A stretch of DNA of 64,000 nucleotides from DATLFA01 sp039915945 (lineage in GTDB: Bacteria > Actinomycetota > Acidimicrobiia > Acidimicrobiales > WLNW01). Positions 53,028 through 61,027 of this stretch are shown here, piece by piece. How positions within the stretch are numbered: the first letter of the stretch is position 1; every line of letters starts with the position of its first letter. The stretch covers positions 66,876 to 130,875 of the forward strand of contig JBDSMH010000106.1 in NCBI GenBank assembly GCA_039915945.1, given 5' to 3'. Both the position numbers and the translations under genes were made by a program. Under the pieces are notes generated by a model that was given only the letters and a program-made list of their open reading frames with translations, searched no databases and was not told the origin of the DNA.

Positions 53028-54130
53028 TCACTCCACCTTGGGCAGCCAGGCGTCGACCGATGGTTGGTTCGTGGTGTCGCCGTCGCCCGCATAGCGCGCG
53101 ACCGCGGCGGTGATGGCCGCGGACATTCCGCCGAGCAGCACTTCGGAGTTGGCGCCCGTCCAGGCCTTGCTGGCGAAGCGCGGCGCGGAGCTACCGCGCA
53201 GCGCAGGGACTACTTCCTCCGCAAAGAGCGTGAAGCTTCGCTTCTTCGCCTCCCACGACGCGCAATCGTGCGAGAGCAACAGCATGGTGCCGAATCCACC
53301 GGTTCGTTCGCTGAGCTGCGCGATGGTCTCGATGGCGTCATCGGGAGTGCCGACGGTCGCGATGCCAAAGCCGGGGAAGCCGCGGGTCGACCACTGCTCG
53401 ACGGCAAGCGCGGGGTCGCTGCCGTAGGCCAACGGTTTGCCCGTCAAACTTTCGATGTAGCCGACCAGCGAACCGAGGATGCCCGACTCGGCTTCTTTGC
53501 GGGCCTGTTCGCGCGTTTCGGCGAGGTGCATGGCGACGAGCACGCGCCACTTCGAACGGTCGGCGCCGCGACCAGCGCGCTCGGCGGCGCGTTCGAGATG
53601 GCCCCAATTGACGTCGAGCGCGGAGAACCCGCGAGGGTCGGTGGCGGCGAGCGACAACATGCCGAGCCCGACCTTGTTGCCGGCGAGCAATTCGACGATC
53701 ACCTCGGCTGCTTCGATCATCATGTCGCGCTGTTGCGCGGGATCGATGCCCAGCATGAACGCGTCGGACGCGAGTTGTCCCGGCCCCATCCCGAGGATCG
53801 CCCGACCGCGCGTCAGGTGATCGAGCAGCACCAGTCGGTCGATCAACATCAGCGGGTTGTGATACGGCATCGAGTTGACGCCGGTGCCGAGCCGGATGCG
53901 GCTGGTCCGTTCACCCGCCGCGGCGAGAACCATCTCGGGCAGGCGATCGTCTCGTGCCCGGACGAATGGTGTTCGCCGACCCAGGCTTCGTCGTAGCCGA
54001 GGCCCTCCAGGAACTCGATGAACTCGACATCGCGCCTGATCTGCAGGGTTGCGTCGAGGCGGGGATCGTGATGCGGGGCGATAAATGCGCCGAATCGTGT
54101 GGGTGGTGGGGCGATCGCGGGCGCAGGCAT
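53028..54130 (-). pseudogene. LLM-class flavin oxidoreductase, frameshifted near 53938
   Basis: From ATG 54130 (behind AAAGGAAAT) the protein begins MPAPAIAPPPTRFGAFIAPH and continues LEGLGYDEAWVGEHHSSG, then leaves the frame after ETIACP. The next frame takes up the family sequence at EMVLAAAGERTSRIRLGTGV and runs intact for 301 residues to 53028, including LDHLTRGRAILGMGPGQL. One C is missing in the CCC run at 53937-53939 (plus-strand GGG). Corrected, it would be about 367 residues. Either a recent mutation or a sequencing error. It is divergent from the TetR operon across a palindromic operator. Confidence 0.8.
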
Positions 54131-54142
54131 CTGATTTCCTTT

Positions 54143-54161
54143 ACATTCCGTCACGTAATGT
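54143..54161. promoter_or_regulatory. 19-base operator-like palindrome upstream of TetR
   Basis: ACATTCCGTCACGTAATGT is symmetric about 54152: eight of nine base pairs match. It overlaps the sequence TTATAG at 54161-54166, a likely -10 of the TetR gene, and lies 12 bases before the TetR start and 13 bases before the ATG of the LLM gene. Size and symmetry fit a TetR dimer site, so autoregulation and control of the divergent LLM gene are likely. Confidence 0.65.
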
Positions 54162-54173
54162 TATAGTCGAGCG

Positions 54174-54830
54174 GTGCCACTGGTCGAGCGCAACCGTAGC
54201 GAGCGGGACGACATCGATTCGCGGGACGGGCCGAAGGTGATCCCGCTCGGTCGCCCGCGCGATCCGGCGATCGACGACGCCGTGCTAGCGGCGACGCGCG
54301 CAGTGTTGATCGAATTGGGCTACAGCAAGTTGACGTTCGATCTCGTGGCGCGTCGCGCCGGCGTGTCCCGCCCGACGATCTACCGGCGCTGGCCGTCCAA
54401 GGCCCACCTCGTGCACGAGTCGATCTACAGCAGATCCGGGTTGTCCTCGCTGCCGGACACCGGCGACTTCGCCGCCGACGTGCGTTCGATGTTGCGGCGA
54501 TCGTTCGCGTCCTACGCCCGCCCCGAAGTGCGCGCCGCGTTGCCGGGCCTCATCGTCGACCTTCACTCGGATCCAACCCTGCGATCGAGTGTGCTCGACG
54601 GGCTCGAGCAACCGGTGCGGGCGCACCTCGCGCACCTCGTCGACGCGGCCGTGAAGCGGGGCGAAGTGCGCGGCGACATCGATGCCGACGCGCTATTCGA
54701 TGCGTTGTACGGCGCGCTGATTCAGCGCGTGATCGTGCGCGGACTCGTCGATCTCGAATTTGCCGACGCGGTCGCCGATCTCGTCGTGCGCGGCACCCGC
54801 ACGTCTTCGAAAGGAAACACAGATGGATGA
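54174..54830 (+). CDS. TetR-family regulator (TetR_C-type) heading an operon
   Basis: 218 residues from GTG 54174. After a charged N-terminus, DNA-binding helices LAATRAVLIELGYSKLTFDL and ARRAGVSRPTIYRRWPSKAH, then a helical ligand-binding domain with GLEQPVRAHLAHLVDAAVKR. Its end overlaps the amidohydrolase start by 8 bases, so it is the first gene of a run: TetR, amidohydrolase, cupin, MFS exporter, SDR. A 19-base palindrome 12 bases upstream is the probable operator. An exporter controlled by TetR suggests that the ligand is the exported or degraded compound. Confidence 0.9.
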   Translation: MPLVERNRSERDDIDSRDGPKVIPLGRPRDPAIDDAVLAATRAVLIELGYSKLTFDLVARRAGVSRPTIYRRWPSKAHLVHESIYSRSGLSSLPDTGDFAADVRSMLRRSFASYARPEVRAALPGLIVDLHSDPTLRSSVLDGLEQPVRAHLAHLVDAAVKRGEVRGDIDADALFDALYGALIQRVIVRGLVDLEFADAVADLVVRGTRTSSKGNTDG

Positions 54831-56505
54831 TGTGCTCGTACGGGGTGGATCAGTGGTCGACGGCTCCGGGGCGCCGGCGCGACCGGCCGATGTTCGGGTT
54901 CGCGATGGGCTCATCGTCGAAGTTGCCCCCGATCTACGGCCCGACGGTGAACTCCTGATAGACGCCTCGGGTGCGTTCGTCATCCCCGGCATCATCGAGA
55001 CGCACACCCACCTCGACGGCGCGATGTGGTGGAACCCCGACCTCGATCCGCTGCCCGCCTACGGCAACACGACCGCGGTCTTCGGCTACTGCGGCAATTC
55101 GATTGCACCGCTCGCGGGAAGCCAACGCGACGATGTCGTGGATCTGTTGTGCTTTCTCGAGGACCTGCCCGTCGAGGCCTTTCGCCGCGAGATCCCGTGG
55201 AGTTGGGAGCGGTGGCCCGAATACATGACCGCCATGGCGGGCCGCCCGACATCGCTCAATCTGGTCGGCTTCTTCGGTCACGTCGCGCTGCGCACCTTCG
55301 TCATGGGCGGCGCCGCGTGGGAGCGCGTTGCGACCGATGATGAAGTGCGCGCGATGTGTGCGTTGCTCGACGAAGCACTGCGCCACGGTGCCGCGGGCCT
55401 TTCGATCAACCATTTCGACAAGGACCGCACGCTTCGTCTCGTCCCCGGCTACTTCGCCGACGACGCCGAATACGCCGCACTCTTCGATGTCGTCGCGCGC
55501 TATCCCGGTCGCACCGTGCAGGTGATCACCCGCTTCAACGACCCCGATCACTGGCTGACCGACGTCGAACGCTTCGCACGGCTGTGCCACCGCGCCGGCG
55601 TGCGTGGTCAGTGGCCCGGAGTGCCGACCGATGTGCTCGAGAGCGACAAGCGCGAAGCCGCGTGGAGCCTGCACCACCGCTTGCGTGCCGAAGGTGTCGA
55701 CTTCTGGCCCAATGTCGTCTTCAAGCCGCTCGAACCGTTCTTCGGCTTCGAACGGTCGATCGTGTTCCAGCGCGTGCCCGCGTGGAACGACATGGTCAAT
55801 GGTGCGCACGACATGAAGCTGACGCTGCTGTCCGACCCGACGTGGCGCGCCCGGGCGCGGTACGAATGGGACAACCGGCCGCACGTCGCGACGTCACGGG
55901 TCGACCGGCCACATTCGCTCATCTTCGCGATCTCTGAGAACGGCGCGGGTCCGCTCGGCATCTCACTCGCCGACTATGCCGCACAGACGCATTTGCACGT
56001 ATCCGATGCGCTGGCTGATTGGCTGGTGCGCAACGGCATCGAGTCGTCGCTCGTCGGCACCCCCGACGAATTGAACGAGGTCGATGTGGTCGCATTGCTG
56101 CGCGATCCACAGACGCTGACGAACATCAACGACAGCGGCGCGCACCTACAGTTGTTCTGCGGTGCCGGACAGAACGTGCACCTGTTCACTCACTACGTGC
56201 GAGACACCGGTCAGTTGTCGATCGAAGAGGCCGTGCATTCCCTGACCGGCCGATCGGCTTCGTTCCTGGGACTGACCGATCGCGGGCTGGTCGCGCCGGG
56301 CAGGATCGGTGACCTCGCGGTCTTCGCGCTCGACGAGATCGAGTTACGCCAAGAGACGCGGGTGCACGACGTGCCCTTCGGTTCGTGGCGCTTCACCCGG
56401 CCCCCGGCCGGCTTCCGCGCGACCATCGTGCGGGGTACCCCGACGTGGCTCGACGGCGTGGGTACCGGCGCCCGCCCGGGCACGGTTGGTTCGCCCTTCA
56501 CGTAG
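54823..56505 (+). CDS. Amidohydrolase, D-aminoacylase-type (paralogue B)
   Basis: 560 residues from the ATG at 54823, overlapping the TetR stop. Metal motif HTHLDGAMWWNP, then GNTTAVFGYCGNSIAP (Cys ligand), and the Asp of NDSGAHLQLFCGAGQN in place of SDAGAH in paralogue A. C-terminal small domain LVAPGRIGDLAVFALDEIEL. Overall layout and block order match the gene at 38313-40007. Probable hydrolysis of an N-acyl or amide bond; whether the Ser/Asn differences near the Asp change activity is unknown. Confidence 0.9.
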   Translation: MDDVLVRGGSVVDGSGAPARPADVRVRDGLIVEVAPDLRPDGELLIDASGAFVIPGIIETHTHLDGAMWWNPDLDPLPAYGNTTAVFGYCGNSIAPLAGSQRDDVVDLLCFLEDLPVEAFRREIPWSWERWPEYMTAMAGRPTSLNLVGFFGHVALRTFVMGGAAWERVATDDEVRAMCALLDEALRHGAAGLSINHFDKDRTLRLVPGYFADDAEYAALFDVVARYPGRTVQVITRFNDPDHWLTDVERFARLCHRAGVRGQWPGVPTDVLESDKREAAWSLHHRLRAEGVDFWPNVVFKPLEPFFGFERSIVFQRVPAWNDMVNGAHDMKLTLLSDPTWRARARYEWDNRPHVATSRVDRPHSLIFAISENGAGPLGISLADYAAQTHLHVSDALADWLVRNGIESSLVGTPDELNEVDVVALLRDPQTLTNINDSGAHLQLFCGAGQNVHLFTHYVRDTGQLSIEEAVHSLTGRSASFLGLTDRGLVAPGRIGDLAVFALDEIELRQETRVHDVPFGSWRFTRPPAGFRATIVRGTPTWLDGVGTGARPGTVGSPFT

Positions 56506-56562
56506 TGCCGGGCCCCTCGCGCTGCGACGCAGCGGCTATTCTGGCAGCAAGGGGAGGTCACC

Positions 56563-56889
56563 ATGGCTGACGAGCGGGTATTCGGAGGCATCGCTTCGAA
56601 GGTGCTCATGGAAAACGATCGCGTGCGCATCTGGGAGATGCGCCTTGCGCCGGGCGAAGAGTCTGATCTGCACCGCCACGATCTCGACTACATCATGATT
56701 CAGGTCTCCGGCGACAAGATGGCCGCCCGCTTCGAACCCGATTCGGGCGGCGAGTGGGTCGGCCTCGACTATGTCGAGGGCGAGATCCAGCCGGGCAATG
56801 TGCTCTACGCCCAACGCGGGGGCATCGAGACGGCAGTCAATGTCGGCAAGCAGGAGTTCTACGAGATCGTCGTGGAGTTGAAGGACTGA
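56563..56889 (+). CDS. Cupin-domain protein
   Basis: 108 residues with GGGGAGG ahead of the ATG. Single small beta-barrel: the first cupin motif is LAPGEESDLHRHDLDYIMIQVSG (His-x-His), the second is GNVLYAQRGGIETAVNVGKQ with its final His not conserved, so metal binding might be incomplete. Such proteins are dioxygenases, isomerases or binding proteins. Its stop overlaps the MFS gene's CTG start (CTGA). Confidence 0.85.
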   Translation: MADERVFGGIASKVLMENDRVRIWEMRLAPGEESDLHRHDLDYIMIQVSGDKMAARFEPDSGGEWVGLDYVEGEIQPGNVLYAQRGGIETAVNVGKQEFYEIVVELKD

Positions 56890-58280
56890 CTGCGCTGAAG
56901 AAGCCCGCCGACGAGCGGTGGGCTGCCCTCGGCATCGTTCTGATCGGCACGCTGATCGTCAGTCTCGACTCGACGATCGTCGGCATCGCGCTTCCGCAAA
57001 TCGGTGAGTCGCTGCACGCCGGCAGCAACATCCAATGGGTCGTCACCGCCAACCTGCTCGCGCTTGCGGTCACGATGCCGGCCGCCGGATGGGTCGCCAA
57101 TCGTCTCGGCGCCAAACAGGTGTTTCTCGTGTCGCTGGCCGCGTTCAGCGTGGCCTCGCTGTGCGCCGCACTCGCACCGAACCTGGGATTTCTGATCGCG
57201 GCGCGCGCCGGACAGGGCATGTGTGCGGGCATCTTCAACCCCGTGAGCATGACGATCGTGCTCGACCTGTTCGCACCCGACGAGCGCGGTCGGGCGATGG
57301 GCGTTTGGGGGCTCGTCTCGATGAGCGCCCCCGCGGTCGGTCCGACCTTCGGTGGCTATCTCGTGACCGCAGTGAGTTGGCATTGGCTATTCCTCCCCAA
57401 CGTTCCCATCGGCATCATCGGCGCCATCGCGGGCCGTCGACTGTTGGTGGACACGGCGCGCCGCGCGCAGGGCAAACTCGACATCGTGGGGTTGGCGCTC
57501 GGCGGGTCGGGGCTGGCGCTGTTCATCTTCGGCCTCGCGCAGAGTCGCAATTGGGGTTGGGGTGATCCGGCAACGATCGGTTGCCTGTTGGGTGGCCTTG
57601 CGCTGCTGGTGACGTTCACCTTCCACGCGCTGCGCGCGGCCGAACCGTTGCTCGAGCTGCGTCTGATCCGGACGCCGGTGTACCTGTCGTCGCTCGTCGT
57701 CATCGGGTTGGTGACGTTGCCTCAGTACACGCGAGCGGTGTTCACGCCGCTGCAACTCGAGCGGCTCCGCGGCTATAGCGCGTTGAAGGTCGGCGTGATC
57801 CTCACACCATCGGCAGTGATGACCGCGCTCAGCATGTCGGTAGGAGGGCGCCTCGTCGATCGCAGGGGGGCGCGAGTCCCTGCGGTCACCGGCTGTCTGC
57901 TGATGATGGTCGGCGCGGCCGGCAACGCGTTCAATACGCCGAATACGTCGGTCGTGTGGATTGCGACCGCACTGGCGATCCAGGGCATGGGAGTCGGCTT
58001 GGTGATGATCCCCCTGACCGTTGTCGGCCTGAACGCCATCGCCGATCATTCGATGGCGCACGCCACGACGATTCGCTCGCTCACCAATCAGGTTTCGGCG
58101 GCGCTCTCTGTAGCCGGGTTGTTCGCACTGGTCAATGCTCGCCTCGCGTCGGCCAAATCGATCGACGCCGAGCAATCCGCGTACAACAGCACGTTCCTCG
58201 TCGCGATGGTGGTGCTCGCCCTCGCCGCGATCATCTCCTGGCGCATTCCTTCCGCGGCTAGCCGTCCCCGCGCCGGCTGA
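56886..58280 (+). CDS. MFS exporter (DHA2-like) with probable CTG start
   Basis: 464 residues if read from CTG 56886. There is no ATG, GTG or TTG in this frame between the cupin gene and the first membrane helix; CTG is 8 bases after GGAG (56874-56877) and overlaps the cupin stop as CTGA, exactly like the ATGA couplings elsewhere in the window. One A-to-C change would explain it. The protein has 12-14 hydrophobic helices and the drug:H+ antiporter motif C-type LDSTIVGIALPQIGESL at the start, NVPIGIIGAIAGRRLL, and repeated GMGVGL. Likely exports a small hydrophobic compound, controlled by the TetR gene at the head of the operon. Confidence 0.85.
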   Translation: MTALKKPADERWAALGIVLIGTLIVSLDSTIVGIALPQIGESLHAGSNIQWVVTANLLALAVTMPAAGWVANRLGAKQVFLVSLAAFSVASLCAALAPNLGFLIAARAGQGMCAGIFNPVSMTIVLDLFAPDERGRAMGVWGLVSMSAPAVGPTFGGYLVTAVSWHWLFLPNVPIGIIGAIAGRRLLVDTARRAQGKLDIVGLALGGSGLALFIFGLAQSRNWGWGDPATIGCLLGGLALLVTFTFHALRAAEPLLELRLIRTPVYLSSLVVIGLVTLPQYTRAVFTPLQLERLRGYSALKVGVILTPSAVMTALSMSVGGRLVDRRGARVPAVTGCLLMMVGAAGNAFNTPNTSVVWIATALAIQGMGVGLVMIPLTVVGLNAIADHSMAHATTIRSLTNQVSAALSVAGLFALVNARLASAKSIDAEQSAYNSTFLVAMVVLALAAIISWRIPSAASRPRAG

Positions 58281-58331
58281 CGACGGCCCCTTTCCCTGAC
58301 GATCGTTACTATGCGGCCAAAGGGGGACGCC

Positions 58332-59156
58332 ATGGGACGCTTCAACGGACGCAATGTCGTGGTGACCGGTGCGAGCCGAGGGATCGGTGCGTCGATCGCC
58401 GAGCGATTCGCCGCAGAGGGGGCCAACGTCGTCATCACGGCCCGAACGCTCGATCAGCACGACCATCTCGCCGGCAGCCTTCGCGAAACCGCGCAACGCT
58501 GTGCCCGGCACGGCTCGACGGTCGTTCCGCTGGTCGCCGATCTCGCGAGCGGTGACGACCGCACTCGTGTCGTTCCCGAGAGCGAAGCTGCGCTCGGCGG
58601 GCCGATCGACATCCTCGTCAACAACGCGGCCGCCGGCATTCATCAGTTGAGTGCCGTCATGTCGCTGAAGCACCGGCGCATCATGTTCGAGGTCAACTTT
58701 CATGCGCCGATCGATCTCGCGCAAGCGGTGATTCCTTCGATGCGTGAGCGCGGCGAAGGATGGATCATCAATCTCTCGTCAGGCGGGGCGCGCCTGACCG
58801 ACGGTCCGCCGTTCGCGCAGACGGCGATGGGAACGACGAACGCGGCCTACGGTGCGACCAAGGCTGCGCTCAATCGCTATACCAACGCGTTGGCAGTCGA
58901 GCTTCACGGCACCGGTATCCGCATCAACACGTTGGAGCCCGACAAGCCGGTTGCAACAGAGGGTGCCATCGCCCACCTCGGCGATCGCATCGCGGCCGAC
59001 CTCTTCAACCCCGTCGAAGTGATCGTGCAAGCGGCGGTGGTATTGGCCGGGTGCGGGCCCGACCTCACTGGTCGCATCTGCGTCGATCAGCCGTTGCTCG
59101 ACGAGTTGGGCGTGGCCGTCCAAACGCTCGACGGGTTGCACCTGCTCGCGGGGTGA
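58332..59156 (+). CDS. SDR-family oxidoreductase
   Basis: 274 residues from the ATG at 58332, behind GGGGGAC. Motifs: TGASRGIGASIAERF, NNAAAG, the catalytic Ser in INLSSGGARL and the YGATK site. The cofactor loop followed by ARTLDQHDHL (Arg instead of an acidic residue) suggests NADP use. It closes the TetR operon (51-base gap after the exporter). Substrate unknown. Confidence 0.9.
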   Translation: MGRFNGRNVVVTGASRGIGASIAERFAAEGANVVITARTLDQHDHLAGSLRETAQRCARHGSTVVPLVADLASGDDRTRVVPESEAALGGPIDILVNNAAAGIHQLSAVMSLKHRRIMFEVNFHAPIDLAQAVIPSMRERGEGWIINLSSGGARLTDGPPFAQTAMGTTNAAYGATKAALNRYTNALAVELHGTGIRINTLEPDKPVATEGAIAHLGDRIAADLFNPVEVIVQAAVVLAGCGPDLTGRICVDQPLLDELGVAVQTLDGLHLLAG

Positions 59157-59175
59157 CGTCACCTGCCGGTGCACG

Positions 59176-59532
59176 CTATCTGGTCTCGCGGTGTTCGAGG
59201 ACGTTCACGACCACGCCGTTGGGATCACGCACGAAGAACCTGCGCACTCCCCACGGCTCATCGGTCAGCGCGTACACGATGTCATCGCCGCGCCGAACCG
59301 CCTGTGCATACACAGCATCGACATCGGTGACTTCGATCGACATGTCGGGCTGTGGCTCCGGTGCCTCGGTCTGGGTCACGGTCACCTGCGCTGTCGAATT
59401 CGACGGAGAGGCATAGGTGACCACCCAACCGAGATCCATCGCGACTTCGAGGCCGATCAAGTCGACATAGAAGCTCCGCGTCGCCTCGGGCTGTCGAGTC
59501 GTGATGTCAGGAACTACACGGCGCACGGTCAT
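59176..59532 (-). CDS. VOC-superfamily (glyoxalase-like) protein
   Basis: 118 residues from the ATG at 59532. Beta-alpha-beta VOC fold: VVPDITTRQPEATRSFYVDL at the start, DMSIEVTDVDAVYAQAVRR in the middle and RRFFVRDPNGVVVNVLEHRE at the end. The last strand supplies a Glu that usually binds metal. It is distantly similar to the VOC protein at 42022-42384. It lies downstream of the 2-hydroxyacid dehydrogenase run and overlaps the preceding small membrane ORF by 26 bases. Confidence 0.83.
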   Translation of the reverse strand: MTVRRVVPDITTRQPEATRSFYVDLIGLEVAMDLGWVVTYASPSNSTAQVTVTQTEAPEPQPDMSIEVTDVDAVYAQAVRRGDDIVYALTDEPWGVRRFFVRDPNGVVVNVLEHRETR

Positions 59533-59917
59533 GTTGCAGTCTGCCGCCTGCGATGCCAGCGGAGACAACAAGGAACAAGACGATGCCTGCGACCCGAGCA
59601 CAGCCGCCGACAAGTCCCCGAGAGGGCAATGGCACCACCGCGAGTAAAAGTGCGCTCACGGCACACGTCGTCGACGTTTTCTCGTGAAGCCAGAGCAGGC
59701 CGACAGTGAGCGCGATCGCGGGTACGAGGAAGAGGGCCGCGACCAGCAGGTAAGTGACACGGCTGTTGTCACGATGATCAGCTACCGCATTCGATATCGG
59801 CGTGGAGGCGAGAACACCAAGGCAAAGGCCCCAGGTGCTACCTGGTGCGGCTGCGCCGCAACGCGGGGGCTGCGCGCGCGAGTAGTGAAGGACGGTTGAA
59901 CCGAGTGCGACTATCAA
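59507..59917 (-). CDS. Possible small membrane protein
   Basis: 136 residues from a TTG at 59917 that overlaps the stop of the 2-hydroxyacid dehydrogenase (TTGA). The N-terminal ~45 residues look unlike a natural protein, but the rest has two hydrophobic stretches (YLLVAALFLVPAIALTVGLL and VAGIVLFLVVSAGIAGG). It overlaps the VOC gene by 26 bases. An internal start may be the true one. The hydrophobic content and coupling support it; nothing else does. Confidence 0.35.
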   Translation of the reverse strand: MIVALGSTVLHYSRAQPPRCGAAAPGSTWGLCLGVLASTPISNAVADHRDNSRVTYLLVAALFLVPAIALTVGLLWLHEKTSTTCAVSALLLAVVPLPSRGLVGGCARVAGIVLFLVVSAGIAGGRLQHDRAPCSS

Positions 59918-60996
59918 TAGCCGCGGTCGAGGTCGACTTCGTTGCGCAGAGGTTCACCCGAGAGCCAACGCGTGATGTTGTCGCGCCACAGCCGATGCAG
60001 GTTGATGAACAACGCTGCCGGCGAGCTCGAGCAGTGGAACGACAGATAGAGGTTCGGTGCGTCCCATAGCGGATGGTCGGACGGCAATGGCTCGATGCTC
60101 GCCACGTCGAGTGCGGCGCCGCGAAGGTGGCCTCGGCGCAGCGCATCGATCAACGCGTCTTCGTCGAGCAGTGTGCCTCGACCGACGTTGCAGAAGAACG
60201 CACCCGGCTTCATGGCGGCGATCGCCGCGGCGTCGATCAACCCGATCGTTTCGGGCGTCTCGGGTACGGCAGAGACGATGGTGTCGCAGCGACCGAGCAT
60301 CTCGTGCAGCTGATCGGTGGGAAAGAGCTCGGCGACATCGGGCGCGGTTGCGCCCGGGCGAGCCGACCGGCGCGAGGCGAGCACGTTCACGCCGAACGGC
60401 GCGAGCCGCGCCGCGACTGCCGCGTTGATTGCGCCCAGGCCGATCAGTCCCACGGTGGCGCCGGCGAGCTCGCTGCCGTAGAGCGGGTCCCAGTTGTGGA
60501 CTTGTTGCAGGGCGTCGATTTCGCGAAAGCGTTTGCGTTCTTGCAACAGCCGACCGATGACGAACTCGGCGATCGCGACTGCGTTGCTGCCGGCACTCGT
60601 CGTGAGCCGGATGCCGGCGTCGGCCAACCCTGCGGATTGCAGCTGTGCCGAGCCGGCGCCGACGCCCTGCACCCATGCCAGCTTGGGCGCGACGGTGCCG
60701 ACGTCGAAGGGGAGATCGAGCGTGACCACCGCGTCGACCCGCTCGAACATGGCGCGCTGCGCGTGAGTGAGCGCGGGGGCGAGCCCGCGCGCGGCCTCGG
60801 CACCCCCGATGCGTCCTCGTTCGGTGCGCAGCTCATGGGGCTCGTCGTACATCTCGACGGTGACGACGAGGCGGGGATCGATCGACTGCACCGTTTCGAT
60901 CTCTTGGGCGAACGCGTCAGGATCGCCGAACCACACAGTGGGGTACAGGATGCCGAGGTTGATCGGACCATCGGTAGGCACAGGGCGAACTGGCAT
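59914..60996 (-). CDS. D-isomer-specific 2-hydroxyacid dehydrogenase
   Basis: 360 residues. NAD-binding motif VGLIGLGAINAAVAARL; signature VGRGTLLDEDALIDALRRGHL; the catalytic Arg is likely in NVGRGTLL, Glu in IEPLPSDHPLW and His in YLSFHCSSSPA. These enzymes interconvert 2-oxo acids and D-2-hydroxy acids. It is read after the LLM gene (31-base gap) and before a small membrane ORF, so they are likely one transcript. Substrate unknown. Confidence 0.92.
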   Translation of the reverse strand: MPVRPVPTDGPINLGILYPTVWFGDPDAFAQEIETVQSIDPRLVVTVEMYDEPHELRTERGRIGGAEAARGLAPALTHAQRAMFERVDAVVTLDLPFDVGTVAPKLAWVQGVGAGSAQLQSAGLADAGIRLTTSAGSNAVAIAEFVIGRLLQERKRFREIDALQQVHNWDPLYGSELAGATVGLIGLGAINAAVAARLAPFGVNVLASRRSARPGATAPDVAELFPTDQLHEMLGRCDTIVSAVPETPETIGLIDAAAIAAMKPGAFFCNVGRGTLLDEDALIDALRRGHLRGAALDVASIEPLPSDHPLWDAPNLYLSFHCSSSPAALFINLHRLWRDNITRWLSGEPLRNEVDLDRGY

Positions 60997-61027
60997 CAGT
61001 GCTCCTTGAGTCGCGAGCGGCCGCGTA

